A stretch of 64,000 nucleotides of DNA. Source: Bacillota bacterium. GTDB taxonomy: Bacteria; Bacillota_A; Clostridia; Lachnospirales; Lachnospiraceae. The position numbers were made by a program, and so were the translations under genes. The notes under the pieces are model-generated. The model was not told where the DNA came from. It did no database searches and was given only the letters and a program-made list of their open reading frames with translations. Where the stretch lies: positions 1 to 64,000 of the forward strand of contig JAEZTQ010000046.1 of NCBI GenBank assembly GCA_023443625.1, read 5' to 3'. Shown piece after piece: positions 62,776 to 64,000 of the stretch (position 1 is its first letter; each line of letters begins with the position of its first letter).

Positions 62776-63525
62776 TTAGTTGAGCATTCCACCATCAACC
62801 CTTATGGTTTGCCCTGTAATGTAAGTAGACATGTCAGAGCCTAAAAATAAGACTGCATCTGCAATTTCTCCTGGACTTGCTTTTCTTTGAAATATTAAAT
62901 GCTTTAATGTTTTTTCTTCTAGCTCCTTGTTCATCTGACTTGCCATATCCGTATCCGTTAAGCCAGGTGCAACTGAGTTCACTCGAATATTATATGGACC
63001 TAGTTCAATAGCCAGGCGTTTTGTTGCACCTATGATTGCCGCCTTACTAGATACATATTGCAGCATTCCTGTATTTCCATCCATCCCTGCACAAGAAGAA
63101 ATATTAATAATACTGCCTTTTTTCTTTCTTATCATCAGCCTGGAAATATACTGGGTAAACTCCATTTGAGCAAAAAAATTGACATCAAATTCTTCTCTTA
63201 TTTCTTCCATTGTAGTCATTTGAAAAAGTTTGACCGAGCCTACCATGCCCAAGTTGTTAACTAGAATATCTATTTCTTTTTTTTGTTGCACAATAAAGTT
63301 AACTGCATTTTTCATGGCAGTAGAATCTTTTGCATCAAAATAAACTGGCGTGATTTTGACTCCATACTCTTCTTCCAACTTTCTACACTTAAGTTCAAAT
63401 TCGTCGGTTTTTACTCTGGCATGTGCAAAAATATCTGCACCGTTTTGTGCAAACTTTTTTAAAATTCCTTCACCGATACCCCTGCTACATCCTGTAATGA
63501 TTGCAACTTTATTATGTAAAAGCAT
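62776..63525 (-). CDS. Short-chain dehydrogenase/reductase, FabG-like
   Basis: About 249 residues. IITGCSRGIGEGIL binds NAD(P), NNLGMVGSV is the NNxG segment, and the catalytic S-YxxxK is formed by INISSCAG and YVSSKAA. The FabG-like C-terminus (APGLTDTDM, ITGQTIRVDGGMLN) is present. In this operon it probably reduces a 3-oxoacyl group on the acyl carrier protein. The ATG at 63525 with GGGGAAG is chosen over a longer frame that overlaps the preceding gene. Confidence 0.88.
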   Translation of the reverse strand: MLLHNKVAIITGCSRGIGEGILKKFAQNGADIFAHARVKTDEFELKCRKLEEEYGVKITPVYFDAKDSTAMKNAVNFIVQQKKEIDILVNNLGMVGSVKLFQMTTMEEIREEFDVNFFAQMEFTQYISRLMIRKKKGSIINISSCAGMDGNTGMLQYVSSKAAIIGATKRLAIELGPYNIRVNSVAPGLTDTDMASQMNKELEEKTLKHLIFQRKASPGEIADAVLFLGSDMSTYITGQTIRVDGGMLN

Positions 63526-63544
63526 ATCTTCCCCTTTCAAATTA

Positions 63545-64000
63545 CTACTCAAATTCTATTAGGTTATATTGGAGGGTTTTTCTTTTTTCTTCCCACTCTT
63601 CTTTTAAAATACCTCGGGTCACTACATCGAAATACTGTCCATTTTTGTAGATATGACTTCTAATAACACCCTCCCGTTTACTGCCACATATATCAAGCAA
63701 ACGATTAACTGCAACATTTTCAGCAAAAACCTCTTCGCATACTTTATTCATTCCAAGAACATCAAAGGCATAGTCGTATAAATTCCATTGAATATCAATG
63801 GCCAGTCGCAGGGATCGCTTAGATTTCACTGCTATATATACACCTGTATGCAATCTCTTATGTTTTTCTTCTATATTCACCAAACTTACAAATCCAGAAG
63901 GGACATTGTCAACCTCCAGTAACCAGTAAAACCCCATTCTCCCTTGGTCCAATTTCTTTTTTTCATCTTCTTGAATTCGTCTATACCATGCACGCTGACC
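63545..64000 (-). CDS. GNAT acyltransferase (PseH/RimJ-like), partial at the right edge
   Basis: The frame is open to the window end, so the N-terminus is missing; 151 residues are visible. The readable part begins AWYRRIQEDEKKKLDQ, followed by MGFYWLLEVDNVPSGFVSLVN, TGVYIAVKSKR, and the acyl-CoA-binding helix and VCEEVFAENVAVNRLLDICG, which is where RimJ/PseH-type proteins have EVxxxNxxAxxLYEKxGF. The family acetylates amino sugars or protein N-termini. Leading an operon that makes an acyl group on a carrier protein, it could transfer that group to an amino sugar. Confidence 0.72.
   Translation of the reverse strand, partial: GQRAWYRRIQEDEKKKLDQGRMGFYWLLEVDNVPSGFVSLVNIEEKHKRLHTGVYIAVKSKRSLRLAIDIQWNLYDYAFDVLGMNKVCEEVFAENVAVNRLLDICGSKREGVIRSHIYKNGQYFDVVTRGILKEEWEEKRKTLQYNLIEFE

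Noticed and set aside
1..64000. Insertion sequences or prophage genes
   Set aside because: No transposase, integrase or phage structural gene was recognised in any frame; only short repeats and the tRNA cassette hint at past mobility.

Overview
The window looks like chromosomal DNA of an anaerobic, low-GC Firmicute, most likely a Lachnospiraceae-type clostridium. The signs are AT-rich codon use, AGGAGG-type ribosome sites before nearly every gene, YesM/YesN-type sensors, S-layer-homology and choline-binding-like surface repeats, CxxxCxxC radical SAM enzymes, a clostridial secondary alcohol dehydrogenase and a queuosine operon. I cannot name a species.

Region A (about 1-16.6 kb, all on the minus strand, transcribed right to left from a promoter near 16.63 kb) is the most striking part. 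It reads as one biosynthetic operon: a BtrM/NeoM-like glycosyltransferase, a methyltransferase whose 5' end looks frameshifted, a sugar-type (CUT1) binding protein and two permeases without an ATPase, a 2-deoxy-scyllo-inosose synthase, a LuxD-like, a LuxC-like and a LuxE-like protein, an inosose-type aminotransferase, a NeoA-like inosamine dehydrogenase, and three radical SAM enzymes (one with a B12-binding-type domain). The cyclase, aminotransferase, dehydrogenase and glycosyltransferase are the core set for 2-deoxystreptamine and its first N-acetylglucosaminylation. A luxCDE-like acyl activation and reduction set with no luciferase sits between them. Together they suggest an uncharacterised aminocyclitol glycoside pathway, perhaps with an aliphatic aldehyde-derived part, in an anaerobe. 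The operon may continue past the left edge.

Region B (17-26.6 kb) is a YtfQ/YtfR/YtfT/YjfF-type sugar ABC transporter (a galactofuranose-like family), followed by a second YtfQ-like lipoprotein overlapping a YesM/YesN two-component pair that probably controls uptake. Region C (26.6-39.5 kb) holds an OxlT-type MFS carrier, a small membrane protein, a zinc-phospholipase-C/PLAT/jacalin-like protein, a 1513-residue surface protein with SLH domains, and a 7TMR-DISM histidine kinase/LytTR regulator pair. Two identical boxes 21 bp apart upstream of the surface protein look like a LytTR operator.

Region D (39.6-41.5 kb) is a cassette of four tRNAs (Glu, His, Tyr, Ser), a helix-turn-helix protein and an internally deleted RtcB RNA ligase, bounded by two identical 34-bp terminator-like repeats. 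Region E (41.5-45.1 kb) has a secondary alcohol dehydrogenase, a GyrI-like protein, a flavin-binding protein, a lipoprotein and several very small ORFs. Region F (45.1-48.2 kb) is queD-queE-folE-queC-queF for preQ1 synthesis. Region G (48.6-54.4 kb) couples hypA and hypB to a 909-residue flavin/iron-sulfur oxidoreductase and a membrane protein, facing a FadR-type regulator with two matching palindromic operators. Region H (54.4-58 kb) has an MFS carrier, recA, a small protein and a CDGSH protein.

Region I (58-64 kb) is a second biosynthetic operon entering from the right edge: GNAT acyltransferase, SDR reductase, acylating aldehyde dehydrogenase, 4-hydroxy-2-oxovalerate aldolase, a ThDP enzyme, an acyl carrier protein and a metallo-hydrolase. 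It probably builds a short acyl group for a surface glycan or other product.

Family assignments come from motifs and remembered family sequences; no database search was run.
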